From assembly GCA_949361645.1 (NCBI GenBank), contig OX442416.1, forward strand, positions 934,887 to 998,886: a DNA stretch of 64,000 nt. Direction: 5' to 3'. Shown here one piece after another: positions 46,795 through 59,200 of this stretch; position 1 is the stretch's first letter; each line of letters starts with the position of its first letter. The DNA is from Spongilla lacustris. Its lineage: Eukaryota > Porifera > Demospongiae > Spongillida > Spongillidae. The notes below the pieces were generated by a model. The model had not been told where the DNA came from, made no database searches, and was given only the letters and a program-made list of their open reading frames with translations. A program made the position numbers and the translations under genes.

Positions 46795-47060
46795 GAACCA
46801 GCCTCATCTCAGCCACCTGTACCAGTCTCATCTCAGCTACCAGTACCAGCCTCATCTCAGCTACCATGCCAGGGCCCAGGGGCAAATCCAGGATTTCAGA
46901 AAAGGGAGGGGGGCGCTACATATGAACTGGGGTGTTGTCCACTTTAGGCTGATTCAACCAGTGTGTGTGTGTGTGTGTGGGGGGGGGGGGGTGCTGTCTG
47001 CCAGCATATCAACCAGTGGGGGGAGGGGGTGCTGTCCACTTTAGGCCAATTCAACCAGTT
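46795..47060. repeat. 24-bp repeat joined to poly-C family, copy 3
   Basis: From 46795 to 46865 a unit ctcatctcagctaccagtacc occurs about three times. From 46879 the sequence caggggcaaatccaggat, then ccactttaggctgattcaacc and gggggtgctgtc (twice) relate to the poly-C-bounded family. A possible coding stretch just upstream (FYHNGEQLLDLTYVFLKVCL, about 46675-46735, plus strand) is unsupported by clear splice sites. Confidence 0.5.
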
Positions 47061-48100
47061 GATGCTGTCCTCTTACGGCTATCTCACTACTTACATGGCT
47101 ATATTGAAAACCACGTTGCTACCTGTATGCTTTAAGCTTACACTAGATTAATAAATAGGGATGCTACTAAAAAAAAAAGTTGGGATTGCAACCATTCAAA
47201 AGGCATACCATATTAGCCAATTATCTGAATTGTGTCCAGCCGCAAACAGCAGTGAGGAGGAGGTGGTACGTAAATAGTTGCGCAGGCCGCTGCAAATTCG
47301 CGTATAAAAGGCGCTTGGATCCAACCGGAGGTCACGTGAGTTAAGCATTTTTACAATGGCGCAGTTTTGAGCTCTTTGGATTCTCGCACAGACCTTCTGG
47401 CTACGTCGTTTTTACGTTGTAAAAACGGGCAGATCAAGTACTTCTTAGTACTTGATCGCGCCCTTTACAGTTCTTCAACATGTACAACTGATGTACCGTT
47501 AACTTGTTCTCGAAACCGCGATCGAGTTGCATTGTGTTCTTACCCATGTACCTTTCTCATACTGATCGCTTTATGAGGTTTTACGTCAGTTTGAAAGGTG
47601 AGCGTGGCTCGAAGGTAAATCACGTGCACATGACAAAGACCGGACGATCGAATCTTTACTAGTAGGTTCGAGTGTCAAATTTGTGGTGTGCTACATGGAT
47701 TTTGATCGTTCTGATGCCTTTGCATCTCCGTCATTTTTCTACTCAAATGAGTACGTGACAGGCGTTGGGCCCGCGCACGGCTTGTGCTGTAAGACATTGT
47801 AACTGTACTAAGCAAAAAGAAAAAACACAATGGAACAACAAAAAAACAACGATAAGAGTTTTTCTTAGTGCTTCGTTTTATGCACTAATGGCTGCAGGCA
47901 TATAGCAAGAGGCTTCTCTTTGGAATGTAACCTTGGACTCTTAGCTGATCACCCTGAATCCTACAATGTAGACAAGAACAGGAATGCAAGCATAAATGCA
48001 GTCACCCAATACACAGGCACACCTCCACCCACTCTTACCACTAAATAATCCCACCCACCTACTCTTCCTCCTTCCTACTGTCACCTAACCCCTCCACACC
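47061..48100. other. no gene seen; one TATA-like box
   Basis: A TATA-like word (cgtataaaagg) at about 47301 stands upstream of an ATG at 47356, but the frame stops after four codons. A hairpin (atcaagtacttc and gaagtacttgat-like) lies at 47431-47455. Nothing else is supported. Confidence 0.35.
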
Positions 48101-48103
48101 CAC

Positions 48104-48192
48104 TTGAGCTGGGCCTCCATATCAGTCATTGTACCAGGCCTCATGAAGAATGAAACATCAGATATGTGGACTCTAAGCTCTGTGACACCATT
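48104..48192 (-). CDS. RNB-domain (DIS3-like) exon
   Basis: After ctttcaccctacag the frame reads NGVTELRVHISDVSFFMRPG, then TMTDMEAQL, and meets a gtgggt donor in phase 2. In RNase II/DIS3 family exoribonucleases this is the conserved stretch after the catalytic Asp loop (EVGVHIADVS-FV-PG..LD.EA). Asp in ISDVS is conserved; the usual G before VHI is Arg here. An upstream frame at about 48360-48390 reads PPWDVDPEE, like the PW..PEE of DIS3L2, but has a stop just before it. The gene may therefore be partial or decayed. Confidence 0.5.
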
Positions 48193-48654
48193 CTGTAGGG
48201 TGAAAGATAAACAGAATGACTATTTGACCAAATACAGCATGCCCAGGTTAAGCTAACTTGACCTTCAACCCCTTATACATGTACATGTATGGCATGAAAC
48301 AAGGCACACCCACCCGATTGAGAGGCTGAATAAGAGGTGGGTGTGGTGAAGATCCCTATACATGTCCTGACCTCTTCAGGGTCAACATCCCATGGAGGCT
48401 ACATGGTAACCATTGGGAGCTCTAGAGGGGGGAGAAGGAGAGTGATTAGGGGATGACCACAGCAACATGCCTACCATCAAGGATAGCTTTGGTAAATAGT
48501 CTAGAGTCTGAAGAGTGAAGGGAAGTGCCAGGAAGGAAGGGGAGAGATAGGGGTGAGGGAGGTGAGTGGGAGGGAAAGAAGAAATAGAGGGGGAAGAGGG
48601 AGGAGGCACAAGAGATATGAACACAGCACATGCTGCATTGATGTGGGTATCACA

Positions 48655-49085
48655 TAACACATGTACATTACATGTATGCAGCTCATACACACATACATGT
48701 AAACACACATACATGTATGTAGCTCGTGCACATATACATGTATATATAGCTCGTACACACCTACATGTATGTAGCTCGTACACACATACATGTATGTAGC
48801 TCGTACACACATACATGCATACACACATACATGTATGTAACTCGTACACACATACATGTATGTAGCTCATACACACTTACATGCATACACACATACATGT
48901 ATGTAGCTCGTACACACATACATTCATACACACATACATGTATGTAGCTCATACACATACATGTATGTAGCTTGCACACACATACATGTATGTAGCTTGC
49001 ACACACATACATGTATACACACATATACCGGTATGTTGTAGATCGTACACATACACACATATACATGTATACACACATACATGTA
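48655..49085. repeat. 25-bp tandem repeat rich in tacatgta
   Basis: About 15 units of acacacatacatgtatgtag plus ctcgt, many of them imperfect palindromes because catacatgtatg is self-complementary. Some units lose the tagctcgt part. All six frames can stay open, giving repeated Tyr/Val/His peptides that are not real proteins. Confidence 0.9.
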
Positions 49086-49108
49086 TGTGGCAGGAATAAA
49101 AAGCTAAC

Positions 49109-49215
49109 CTCTCCCCCTTGTAACATAGTGAGGGCTTGCCTTCAGCAGCCATCATGGACTCTTTTGCTGCATGTGGTACTACTTGCTGGTACAGTCTGTT
49201 CACATAAACGAGGTA
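49109..49215 (-). CDS. possible coding exon, unknown
   Basis: Between catgttcattcag and a gttagc donor the frame reads YLVYVNRLYQQVVPHAAKES and then AAEGKPSLCYKGE, leaving phase 2. It has good composition and lies upstream of the DIS3-like exon on the same strand. The link to that gene is not shown, and I do not recognise the sequence. Confidence 0.3.
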
Positions 49216-49229
49216 CTGAATGAACATGG

Positions 49230-49965
49230 ATTACAACAGAATATTAAAAATAAAATCAATCATCTCAGACCCCACCTGAGCGAATGTAACACTGCCTCAC
49301 TTCACCCATACCAGCAAATACAGAGAAAGTCATGTACTGGCAAGGTAATATGCCAGCAAAGTTTAAGTCTCTCATTTAATTGCATTGATATTACTAAATC
49401 CAAACAGTACTCTTGTGGTTAGCAAGGTAATGACCAGACAGCACCCTGAAACTAGCCCAGACACATGACTGCTTGCAGTATGTGCAAACAAACTTGACCC
49501 TAGCTTACGAGATACTAGCTACTAGTACTGTCCCATCTAAGCGAGTAGTATATAGAGCAACAGGATTACTAATTACGGCAAGTGCAAGATGGGTTGCAAA
49601 GACTGCTGCACAGCTGGGCAAGCTTGAAGGCCTTACGTTCAACCACAAAGAGGTCTCGTACTACCGGTAGTATAGGCCTAGATACCCATTTTATTTTTTA
49701 ATTTTTACATGTATATCTATAGCACTAACCTGCAGGGTCCAACATGATTTCCTTCCCAGAACAGGATGTTCTGCTCCTTGAGGCCTGGACACCCTCGGGT
49801 TGTGTCAATACGCGCAAAGCATTCAACGCACTGCATGATATAGTAGCGTTTCGCTTGCAACTGAGTGCCTGTAGTAGCCTCGCTGCTTCAAACCTACCCA
49901 GGACAGTTTCATTTTCATCTCTAGAGGAAAAAGACCGTTGCAGGTGTAGTTTGTACCGAGAGTAT
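49230..49965. other. no gene seen
   Basis: Only short open frames without clear splice context. Confidence 0.45.
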
Positions 49966-50878
49966 CAGGCGCGTATCCAGAAATAGAAGGAGGGGGGTGC
50001 CGAACGGATAGCGCGCGAATTTTTTTGCAACCACGCCCACTCAACAGTATAGTTTAACAGAAATAAAACGGCTCAATCGGCAAGAATATCTGCAATCGCC
50101 AAGGATGGCGCCGAGCGCATACACTAATATAGGGTGCATGCATATAAATCCAGAACTGAACCGTCGAAGAGTGCATTAGCACACTAAATGATCCGCTGAG
50201 TACGTTGTGAATACCGATAAGCGCTCTGGCATTTGCCAGCAATGCAGCTTTAAAATACTGTGGGTACAATCTGCCGATGGAAGATCTGCAAACTTCTGAA
50301 ACTGTATCCATGCCAAGGATAAATTTAGAGCCATTTATATTGTAAAAATGCATGTAATCAGCACCTGGCTTCAAGTGTTGACGAAGTAGTAACTAAAATG
50401 CGCTTTTCAGCTGCATGGAGGACGAGTCTGGACGACTAACAGTCAACGGAATCCAACTACGTATATACATGTCCCAACGAAAAAATGTCTCGTGTTTTAA
50501 ACTAGCGCATCTTCGACACCCTGTTTAGCATTTCAGGAAAGAGCTGGTACTCCAGGCAACAGGATTTTAATAAACGGCACGCATGCAGCTGCGTTCATTA
50601 TTACGAAGATACGCTTGTTTAAACACGAGACATTTTTTTTTCGGTGGGGGCAGAGCCGTGGACTTTACGGTAATCTTGTATAGTGATGTTAATAATAGAA
50701 GTGAATTGAATTAAATTACCGCGCTAAAGCGTACGTATATGCCGGTGAAGGGAAATTATGATCGTACTCATATCATTACTCACTATTTGATTATTTTAAT
50801 TATATTCATTCTTGGGTCGGAGGGGGGTGCCTTAGCCCCCTGAGCCCCCCCCCCCCCCCCCCCCTAAATACGCCACTG
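49966..50878. mobile_element. non-autonomous element with 5-bp TSD, 913 bp
   Basis: The left end CAGGCGCGTATCCAG and right end CTAAATACGCCACTG are imperfect inverted repeats. Exact 5-bp duplications agtat stand at 49961-49965 and 50879-50883. ggaggggggtgcc occurs close to both ends, and a C-run of about 20 lies just inside the right end. It is built like the element at 33103-34226. No transposase frame is present. Confidence 0.85.
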
Positions 50879-50883
50879 AGTAT

Positions 50884-52510
50884 GTCTAAGGTCGACCGGT
50901 CGCCATTACTAGAGTATTATCATAAGAATATGTGATCAGTTTTTTAACTTAGTGTTATTAACTACAGACTGTGAAACGCGAGTGCTAGTGGTATGATATG
51001 GTATTCAAAACGTGTGTGAAGAACTCTTGTGTTGTTGCCGAGCCACTATGCATAAATATGGAGCCACCATTTTAAATGTAAAACAGCCGCACGGCCGGTT
51101 GAAATTTTTTGTATCCACTCTCCTTTTATACGCCAACTCCTCCTTTAAGAAATATTTTTTGCCCCCCCCCCCCCCCTCCTCGTTGCCACTCTTTATTAAG
51201 ATTTGCAGCACATTGGTACACGTTTTCATACCATTTGTTTTTTTCCATTACATAGACTTTTCTAGTTCGGGGAGCCTTTGAACGCCATCTTGAGCATTAT
51301 TGAATAAATGGTTGTCATAACAGAAACACGGCTGGCTGCAAATGTACATGTAGCTTACTAAATAATTATAGTTAGGTTTTTTAACTCACAAAATGTTAAC
51401 GAACTATAACTGGCCACATCCCCGCTTGGCAGGGGCAGATTCAGTATTTTGGTAAGGGGCCGGGTTCGAATTTTATGACCTGATTAGATTATAGCCCTGG
51501 TTGAGTACGAAAACGGGGGTGGGGGAGGGGGAGGGGAAGGGAAGTGGGAGGGATTCTAAATACAAGTACTGAGACGCGATTCGCCGAAGTGGCGCTCTGA
51601 TTCTCATTTTATGCCGCAAATATAATTCATAACCGTTCAAATTATTCCAACCCCACGGGTCCACTTGGGTAACATGTCACTTATGCGAGCAGTCTGCTTT
51701 GCGAACAGGTAATTATAAACGGCTGTTGAATTTTGTGACCTGTCGAAATTTGTGACCACGCCAGCTAGCGTGTACAGTCAGAGATAATATACCGGTATTA
51801 AGATAAAGGTCGTATATTAATAAACAAGATAGAACGACTAATTACTTAGCGCTGTTTAGATTACAGTATACATGTAGTCTTAGTCTAGAAGTTGTATATT
51901 GAAGTTTATACGACTAGAGGTAAAAAGCTAAGTCATCGTTGATTCATATCGCAGACATGCAAATTATCTGTTCAAATCCTCTTGTGGTCAGAGCACATAT
52001 ACGCGGGACTATAGGTTTATATGGCAGTGGGTCCCCCGCTTTTATTTGGAACGTTTTTGAAGCTGATCCAATTCGATTATTAATAACTTATTACCTTGCG
52101 TTGATCGCTCACATTTCCTGCATGCATGCATGCAATACATATACTCGCAGATCACCTTTGCACGAACATTAGGCCGGTTTATTGACAGTGCCACTTTTAA
52201 CCTGGAGTCATCAATCGATTCAATAACCATGCGTATTTGATCATAAATCAACTGAACATTTATCCCACTGTATCATATGAATTGTGAAGGACAAAAGAAT
52301 ATAGTGGTAGTAAACAGATGCCAATGCCTGACCTTTGTTACTGTTATAACCAGTATATTGTTGCAAGGAAACAATGCCTGCATACTCGTATATAGGTGCA
52401 CATGCACAAATTATGCAGGCCGGCCTACTGATTATGTGTAACAGCAAATGCACATGCATCCATGCATCAGTGCAATTGGTAGACCTGCACGGGCAGCAAA
52501 TCGCAATTGA
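50884..52510. other. no gene seen; one element remnant
   Basis: At 51431 the word CAGGGGCAGATTCAG followed by a gaagggg-rich tract resembles the left end of the 5-bp-TSD family, but no matching right end was found. A C-run lies at 51162-51176. Confidence 0.45.
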
Positions 52511-53560
52511 GAGCTGGTTTGACTTTCTTCACGTATATGGGTATAAACTGCACTTCATTAGGACGGGTGCAGTCATGTTATCTTGTACCGTATTGTCTTG
52601 CATAATGCACAATCTTAATCAATCGCAGACTATGACAGCATAATTGGATCACCGATTCATCTCAGTACCGCATGCATGTATGCATTGCTTGTGACCAGTA
52701 AAATGAACAAGAAAAGCGTTGAAATAGTAACTGAGCATTGTCCGAGGTTACCAAACTGGGAATAGAGTCCTATATAAAAAATCGGCTAGCTTTTCCATGT
52801 ATACATGTATATATTGTCGTATACGCATTGAAACAGTCAACCACTTTGAAAGTAACGCCGCGAGTGCTACTGACAAAGAGAATGACATGAGGCATATCCC
52901 ACGTGGCAAGTATTATAAATCCACTGGGTTCGAGCAAGGATTGTAATAGTTATAGTAGACAACATATTGCATGCATTGTGTGCACGCATGATTTCTAAAT
53001 GTTTGGTCCATGCATACGCAGAAGTCCCAGAGCTGGTTTGACTTTCGTCGCGTATATGGGTAAACTGCGCCTGCACTTCTAAGCATTCATTAGCAGCGGT
53101 GCAGTCATGTTATTTTGCACCGTATTGTCTTGCATAATCACACCTAATTAATCCAGACTATGACAGCATAATTGGATCACCATCGCATGCATGCACGGAT
53201 AATGCTCGTAGATCTAACTAGTAAAATGAACAAGAAAAGCGTTCATGGAAATTGTAACTGAGCGTTTACCGAGGTTATCAGAGAGTCCTATAAAAATCAG
53301 ATAACTTTTTCATGTATATTGCCGTATAAGCGTTGAAACAGACAACCACTTTGAAAGTAATGCCGCGAGTGCTACTGACAAAGAGAATGACATGAGGCAT
53401 ATTCCACATGGCACGACACATCAAGTATTATAAATCCACTGAGTTCGAGCAAGGATTGTAATTCTTGGTTCGAGCTACTAGCTGATTCAAGTAGACAACA
53501 TATTGCATGTGTGCACGCATGATTTCTGAATGTTTGGTCCATACTCTAGCACGCAGAAGT
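52511..53560. repeat. 520-bp tandem duplication, two copies
   Basis: Copy 1 starts at 52511 and copy 2 at 53031, both with gagctggtttgactttc. Shared words in the same order include gcagtcatgttat, gactatgacagcataattgg, aaatgaacaagaaaagcgtt, ccgcgagtgctactgacaaa and tttggtccat. Copies differ by many small indels and substitutions. No coding sequence is evident. Confidence 0.85.
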
Positions 53561-53954
53561 CGCAATCAGCATCTATAAATAACTGACTTTTCAATCCATG
53601 CATGCGTGGGCGTACCGAAGTAGTTTAGTAGTGCCACACCCTCTTGGCACGCTGTATTATGAATTAATTAATTTTACTATTAAACTAAATCAATGTTACA
53701 TGTGCACGTGAGCAAAAGTATCGTCATAAACGTCATGAATTATTAAAAGTATTATAGATGATATTTATAATATCTTGCGTCGTCTATTAAATACATATAT
53801 GAATAAATTATGCGTGGTTGAAATTAATTCATTTGTCTTGATTTTAGTAAAAGGGTGTTTAATGATAAGTTCATGAAAAATGCATATCATAATAAAATTG
53901 ATTTTTAGAGTATATTGAAATTCAATGTGGAATAAAAAACAGGATGACCGCGGC

Positions 53955-54240
53955 CATTTCTGGATATGCTGTTTCCATGGGTGTCCAAGGGAAGGGAGGG
54001 ACCATGGCCCCTTGCTTTAGGACTGAATGCCCCCCCCCCCCCCCCCCCCCCCCAACTTGTAATAAAAGTTACAGTTATCAGTTTCACTAGGAACATACAC
54101 GCGCATCCCCCCTTTCCCCCCCCCCCCCCCCCCCCCCCCCTCCATGGTTTAATCGGCTGACAGTGGACAGCATTGTAGTTGTATTCGGCTGTGAAATGGC
54201 ACCCCCTTACCCTTCCAGAAATGCTGGGTGTGCCCAAGGT
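53955..54240. repeat. poly-C-bounded repeat family, copy 4
   Basis: ccatgggtgtccaaggg at the start and cagaaatgctgggtgtgccc near the end may be its ends in inverted orientation (gggtgtccaagg and tgggtgtgcccaagg are not perfect). It has two long C-runs (about 54030-54052 and 54116-54140) around cttgtaataaaagtt. Confidence 0.6.
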
Positions 54241-56246
54241 TTGTAATCATGGCAAAAAAATCCTACTCTGACTGCTCAAGCAATGGTGGAAGCAAAGCCA
54301 ATCTTGCTATCAAATATTGTGTCATGTGCACACAGCAAAAAACTGTGCTGTGAAAATCTCCACTCATGACATATATTTGCTGTCTTGAGTATTAACTGTT
54401 TATGATTGCCAATTGCTCATGCACAGCAATACTGACAGTATCAGTATGTGCGTGTGAGCAGAGATAATATTCAGCAAGCTTATCTCCCTTCCCAAGCATA
54501 TTGAACCTGGATGTTCAAATCATGCATGCTCCACCTCTACCACATAACCAAAGCAATAACACACAACACCAGCCTACTTTTCTTTGTGGAATGCATGTTC
54601 ATTTCCCTCTTGATCTCTTCAGTTGTTGCTGCTTTCTCTGTTCTGAAAGCATTGTAATTGTAAAAGAGGGGGATCATCTACACAAATTAAAGAGGATTGG
54701 GAGGGTATGGGGTATGTACAACCTGCACATTATCTGGATACATAAATATACATGTATATTAGTGATTATGTAGCCATAACTAACTGCATGACATCACTAT
54801 AAAATGGTTGTAAGAAGAGGGATCACTAGCCTCTTGGCACATACAGCCTGCCATCAACCAGAATGGTCCAAATGCTGATCTGTGGAGCAGGTGATGTGTA
54901 TAGGATATTCTGTGGTCACATGATGTGAGGGTATTACATGTAATTCGCATTACGTTTACACTTATTGTAACCGGGGATGGGCATATTGCTAAATGTTTAG
55001 TTATTTAAAGTCATGCTTGGATGGCTAAAATTTTTTTGGATCACAACAGCACTGATGAAAGTGGTATTCTGTACATGTGTACCTAGGTGGCCATACAGAA
55101 AATGGAAGTAATTGTATTTGTTTTGGCCACTCTGGATGAGGTTACAATAATCACATTTGTTATGTACATATGTAGGAGGCATAACCCGGGGCCAGCTAGA
55201 AGGTAAAACATCATGCAGTTTTTGCTGTGCAAGAGGTAGTTTGCATGCCTTGCATGTAGAACACACCAATAACATCAGACAATCTTTAACCATCATGGTC
55301 TGTGTTCCCTCTACCAGCCTGCATGTCTCCTGTATCCCTTGTTTGACATTGTGTATAGCCATGAGAAGTCAATCCTCTAAATAGCAACCTCATCTATGTG
55401 AAAAAATGTCTTCAAGTGAATGGATGTGCTGCATGGACCTTTTGCCTCTTACAGGTCTACATCACATGCTTCTCCATGAAGGGGGGTTGATTTTAGTTAT
55501 TACAAAGTACTAGTGGGCAGTTATCGAACCATCCTTCAGAAGTGTGGACATGTATGCTATATTGCTGTGCTTTGTGCTTTGCATTTGCATGAACAGTACT
55601 AAGTGGCAAACACAATGATGTACACTTTGCAAAAGCATACATAAACAGGCTCTATTTTTATAGGCGCTAATGTAATGTAATAGTGTATACAGATGCATGT
55701 AGGTACTTCCATACATTACCGCCATGATGGTTCCTGCTCAATAGTTCCTTATGCACCTTTGACTGTGCATCTGAGCCATGCCAGTGTCGTCTGCACTAAT
55801 GGTGCACCTTCAGCTTATAACTTGACAGACTCACTCAGACATTGGGTGAGTACCAGATGAATGTCCTGTACTGGAAAATATCCACCTCTGCCACCCATTT
55901 CCATTGCTTGAACACATGTGGTGCTGTCAGCATTACTGCCTAGCACTGTGATAGGAAGAGCATATAGTACTCTGAATTATGGTAATACCATATAAGGATA
56001 AAGAGGGAGGGGCACCTGTCTTGGACTCACCCTCCATATGGGTACATGTGCAATGGGACCAGGTATAGATGGTGAAGGTTAGGGTCTTGCCCTTTCTTCG
56101 GGTATTGGTATACATGTACATGTACACAAAGATATTATTATTATATGTACATGTAATTAACTTGGATATGGTTACATATATGAAATAAAACATGTAGATT
56201 TGATCTGATTCGTTCCTTTACTCCAATACAATTCTGGCACATCAGA
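54241..56246. other. no gene supported
   Basis: One minus-strand frame (54997-55362, 121 codons) has a Cys pattern (CSTCKACKLPLAQQKLHDVL and later CDYCNLI) that might be zinc-binding. It has no start context, splice sites or family resemblance I can name, so I do not call it. The rest is AT-rich. Confidence 0.4.
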
Positions 56247-59200
56247 ATGGATGTGAATTATGAGGTAAGTGGTGTTCATGTACATTAATGTGTATTAATC
56301 AAATTATGTTATCAATTGCACATATGGTATGTTTCATATGTTAATTTAATTCCATCATACAAGTGCCAAGTTAAAGCATGGTGCTGGTGATTGACCATTC
56401 TGTTACGTGCATTGTGAAGTGGAGGGAGGGAGGATTGGTGGAGGGAGAAATAAAATACATGACAAAATGCAGGTCTTGACATACACATGTATGTACTACA
56501 CAAGGGGAAAGGGGAGGGGTGGAAATGCCAGTAGACAAAAATTGTAAGCATTTCAATATGGTTATGATGATTTTGTATTACAGGATGGCTTCAGTCCATT
56601 GACGAGAGCAAGTTTAAAAGGACATTCTGATGTAGTGAAGACATTCATTAAAGCAGGAGCTGATGTCAATCAGACAGATAAGGTAGGAATATGTATATGC
56701 ACACTAATGCTGTGGGTTGTTGCCATGGCAGCCTGTGATCCAGCATATATCAATACATGTGAATGAAGTAGTATTTTTCTCCTTTGATGCAGCACCTCCT
56801 GTATTGCTGTATGTAGATGTCAAGGGAGATGGTGATTTGTTTATTCTTTCACTCCTTACCAGAACAGTACAATTTTATAGTATTTGTGTCAAGCCTCTGG
56901 TTATGATGATTTTTGTATTACAGAATGGTAGGAGTCCATTAATAAATGCAAGTTATTATGGACATCTTGATGTAGTGATAACACTAATTGAAGCAGGAGC
57001 TAATGTCAATCACACTGATAAGGTTGGTATATACACATGCACACTGATGTTGTGCATTGTTGCCATGGCAGCCTATCATCCATCACATGTATTTTACTCC
57101 TTTTGATGCACCTCTTGTATTGCTGTACATATCCATGGAGATGGTGATATGGAAAGTTTATACTTCATTTGTTTATACCTTCACTCTAAACCAATACTGT
57201 ACAATTTCATATTATATGTAAGGATGTTGTTGGAAAACGATTCATTAGATTACTTACCCTTTACAACCACATCTAAATATGCGATTTTAAATGCTTATTT
57301 AAAACACATACCAAAACTTCTCCCTCCCCCTCCCTCCCCATCCCTCCCCCTCCTTCCCCATCCCTCCCCCTCTCTCCTCATCCCTCCCCCTCCCTCCCTC
57401 CCCCTCCCTCCCTCCCCCTCCCTCCCCCTCCCTCCCCCTCCCTCCCCCTCCCTCCCCCTCCCTTCCCCTCCCTCCCCCTCCCTCCCCCTCCCTCCCCCTC
57501 CCTCCCCACCCTCCCTCCCCCTCCCTCCCCCTCCCTCCCCCTCCCTCCCCACCCTCCCCTCCCTCCCCCTCCCTCCCCCTCCCTCCCCCTCCCTCCCCCT
57601 CCCTCCCCCTCCCTCCCCCTCCCTCCCCCTCCCTCCCCCTCCCCCCCTCCCTCCCCCTCCCTCCCCCTCCCTCCCCCTCCCTCCCTCCCTCCCTCCTGCC
57701 CCCCCTCCCTCCTTCCCTCCTCCCTCCCTCCTCCCTCCCTCCCTCCCTCCGACCCTCCCTCCCTCCCTCCCTCCCTCCCTCCCTCCCTCCCTCCCTCCCT
57801 CCCTCCCTCCCTCCCTCCCTCCCTCCCTCCCTCCCTCCCTCCCTCCCTCCCTCCCTCCCTCCCTCCCTCCCTCCCTCCCTCCCTCCCTCCCTCCCTCCCT
57901 CCCTCCCTCCCTCCCTCCCTCCCTCCCTCCCTCCCTCCCTCCCTCCCTCCCTCCCTCCCTCCCTCCCTCCCTCCCTCCCTCCCTCCCTCCCTCCCTCCCT
58001 CCCTCCCTCCCTCCCTCCCTCCCTCCCTCCCTCCCTCCCCTCCCTCCCTCCCTCCCTCCCTCCCTCCCTCCCTCCCTCCCTCCCTCCCTCCCTCCCTCCC
58101 TCCCTCCCTCCCTCCCTCCCTCCCTCCCTCCCTCCCTTGTATGAAATGTTTTTGTAATTTGAATTGTGGTGAGATTATTATAGATTATTATATTCAATCA
58201 ATCTGATATAGTTTGCAATATCTCGTGAGTCCTGTGGTGTGACATCAATATTATCTCCTCCCCTTATTTCTATCAGCTAAGCAGTGTGTCTGCTTATTGA
58301 TAAGCATTTATCCTACTGTACATATCTATATACTGTACATACACAAAGATGGTTATTTGAAAAGTGTTTGTTTCATTCTTTCACTCCTTACTAGAATAAT
58401 GCAACTCCACTGTATGCGGCAAGTCAGAAGGGTTATCATGATGTAGTACAGACCTTGTTGGGAGCAGGTGCTGATGTGAATATAACAAAATCTAATGTAA
58501 GTTAATCATTATTTGGTTTCCCATGTCTGATCACATGAGAAAGTGACTTTCAACCTTCAGTCCTAATATTTAAGTTCTGTATTTCAAACTTAGCTTGTGC
58601 ATGCACATATCTAGGAAGTTCTGTCATACATATGTTGTGTGATCTTAACTTGTTTTGGGTCATAGTCATTGTTTTGTGTTCAACTATTTATTTTTAGATA
58701 TCCTCCTTCCCCTTACCTCCCTCCCTCCCTCCCTCCCTCCCTCCCTCCCTCCCTCCCTCCCTCCCTCCCTCCCTCCCTCCCTCCCTCCCTCCCTCCCTCC
58801 CTCCCTCCCTCCCTCCCTCCCTCCCTCCCTCCCTCCCTCCCTCCCTCCCTCCCTCCCTCCCTCCCTCCCTCCCTCCCTCCCTCCCTCCCTCCCTCCCTCC
58901 CTCCCTCCCTCCCTCCCTCCCTCCCTCCCTCCCTCCCTCCCTCCCTCCCTCCCTCCCTCCCTCCCTCCCTCCCTCCCTCCCTCCCTCCCTCCCTCCCTCC
59001 CTCCCTCCCTCCCTCCCTCCCTCCCTCCCTCCCTCCCTCTACTTAGGTCATGGGGTTAAAGTGATTTGTTAGGGTAGAAGCCCATATGATGCCACCAGTT
59101 TTTGATGTCTGGCATGAAAATCAGTGTACAATGGTTGTGTGTATGGGCAAAATTCAGGTCATGATTACTAGACCTAAGACCACCATTTTTATGTAGCAGT

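Noticed and set aside
47297..47370. Promoter with TATA box
   Set aside because: A single TATA-like word with no usable reading frame downstream is weak evidence in AT-rich DNA.
48382..49126. Tyr/Val/His-rich repeat proteins on both strands
   Set aside because: The 25-bp repeat keeps many frames open by chance.
54997..55362. Cys-containing 121-codon frame as a zinc-finger gene
   Set aside because: No splice sites, start context or family match; one suggestive CxxC is not enough.
57149..58197. Long open frames of Pro/Ser/Leu or Gly/Arg/Glu
   Set aside because: They are translations of the (CCCT)n and CCCCCT repeats; same for 58655-59059 and 62164-63193.
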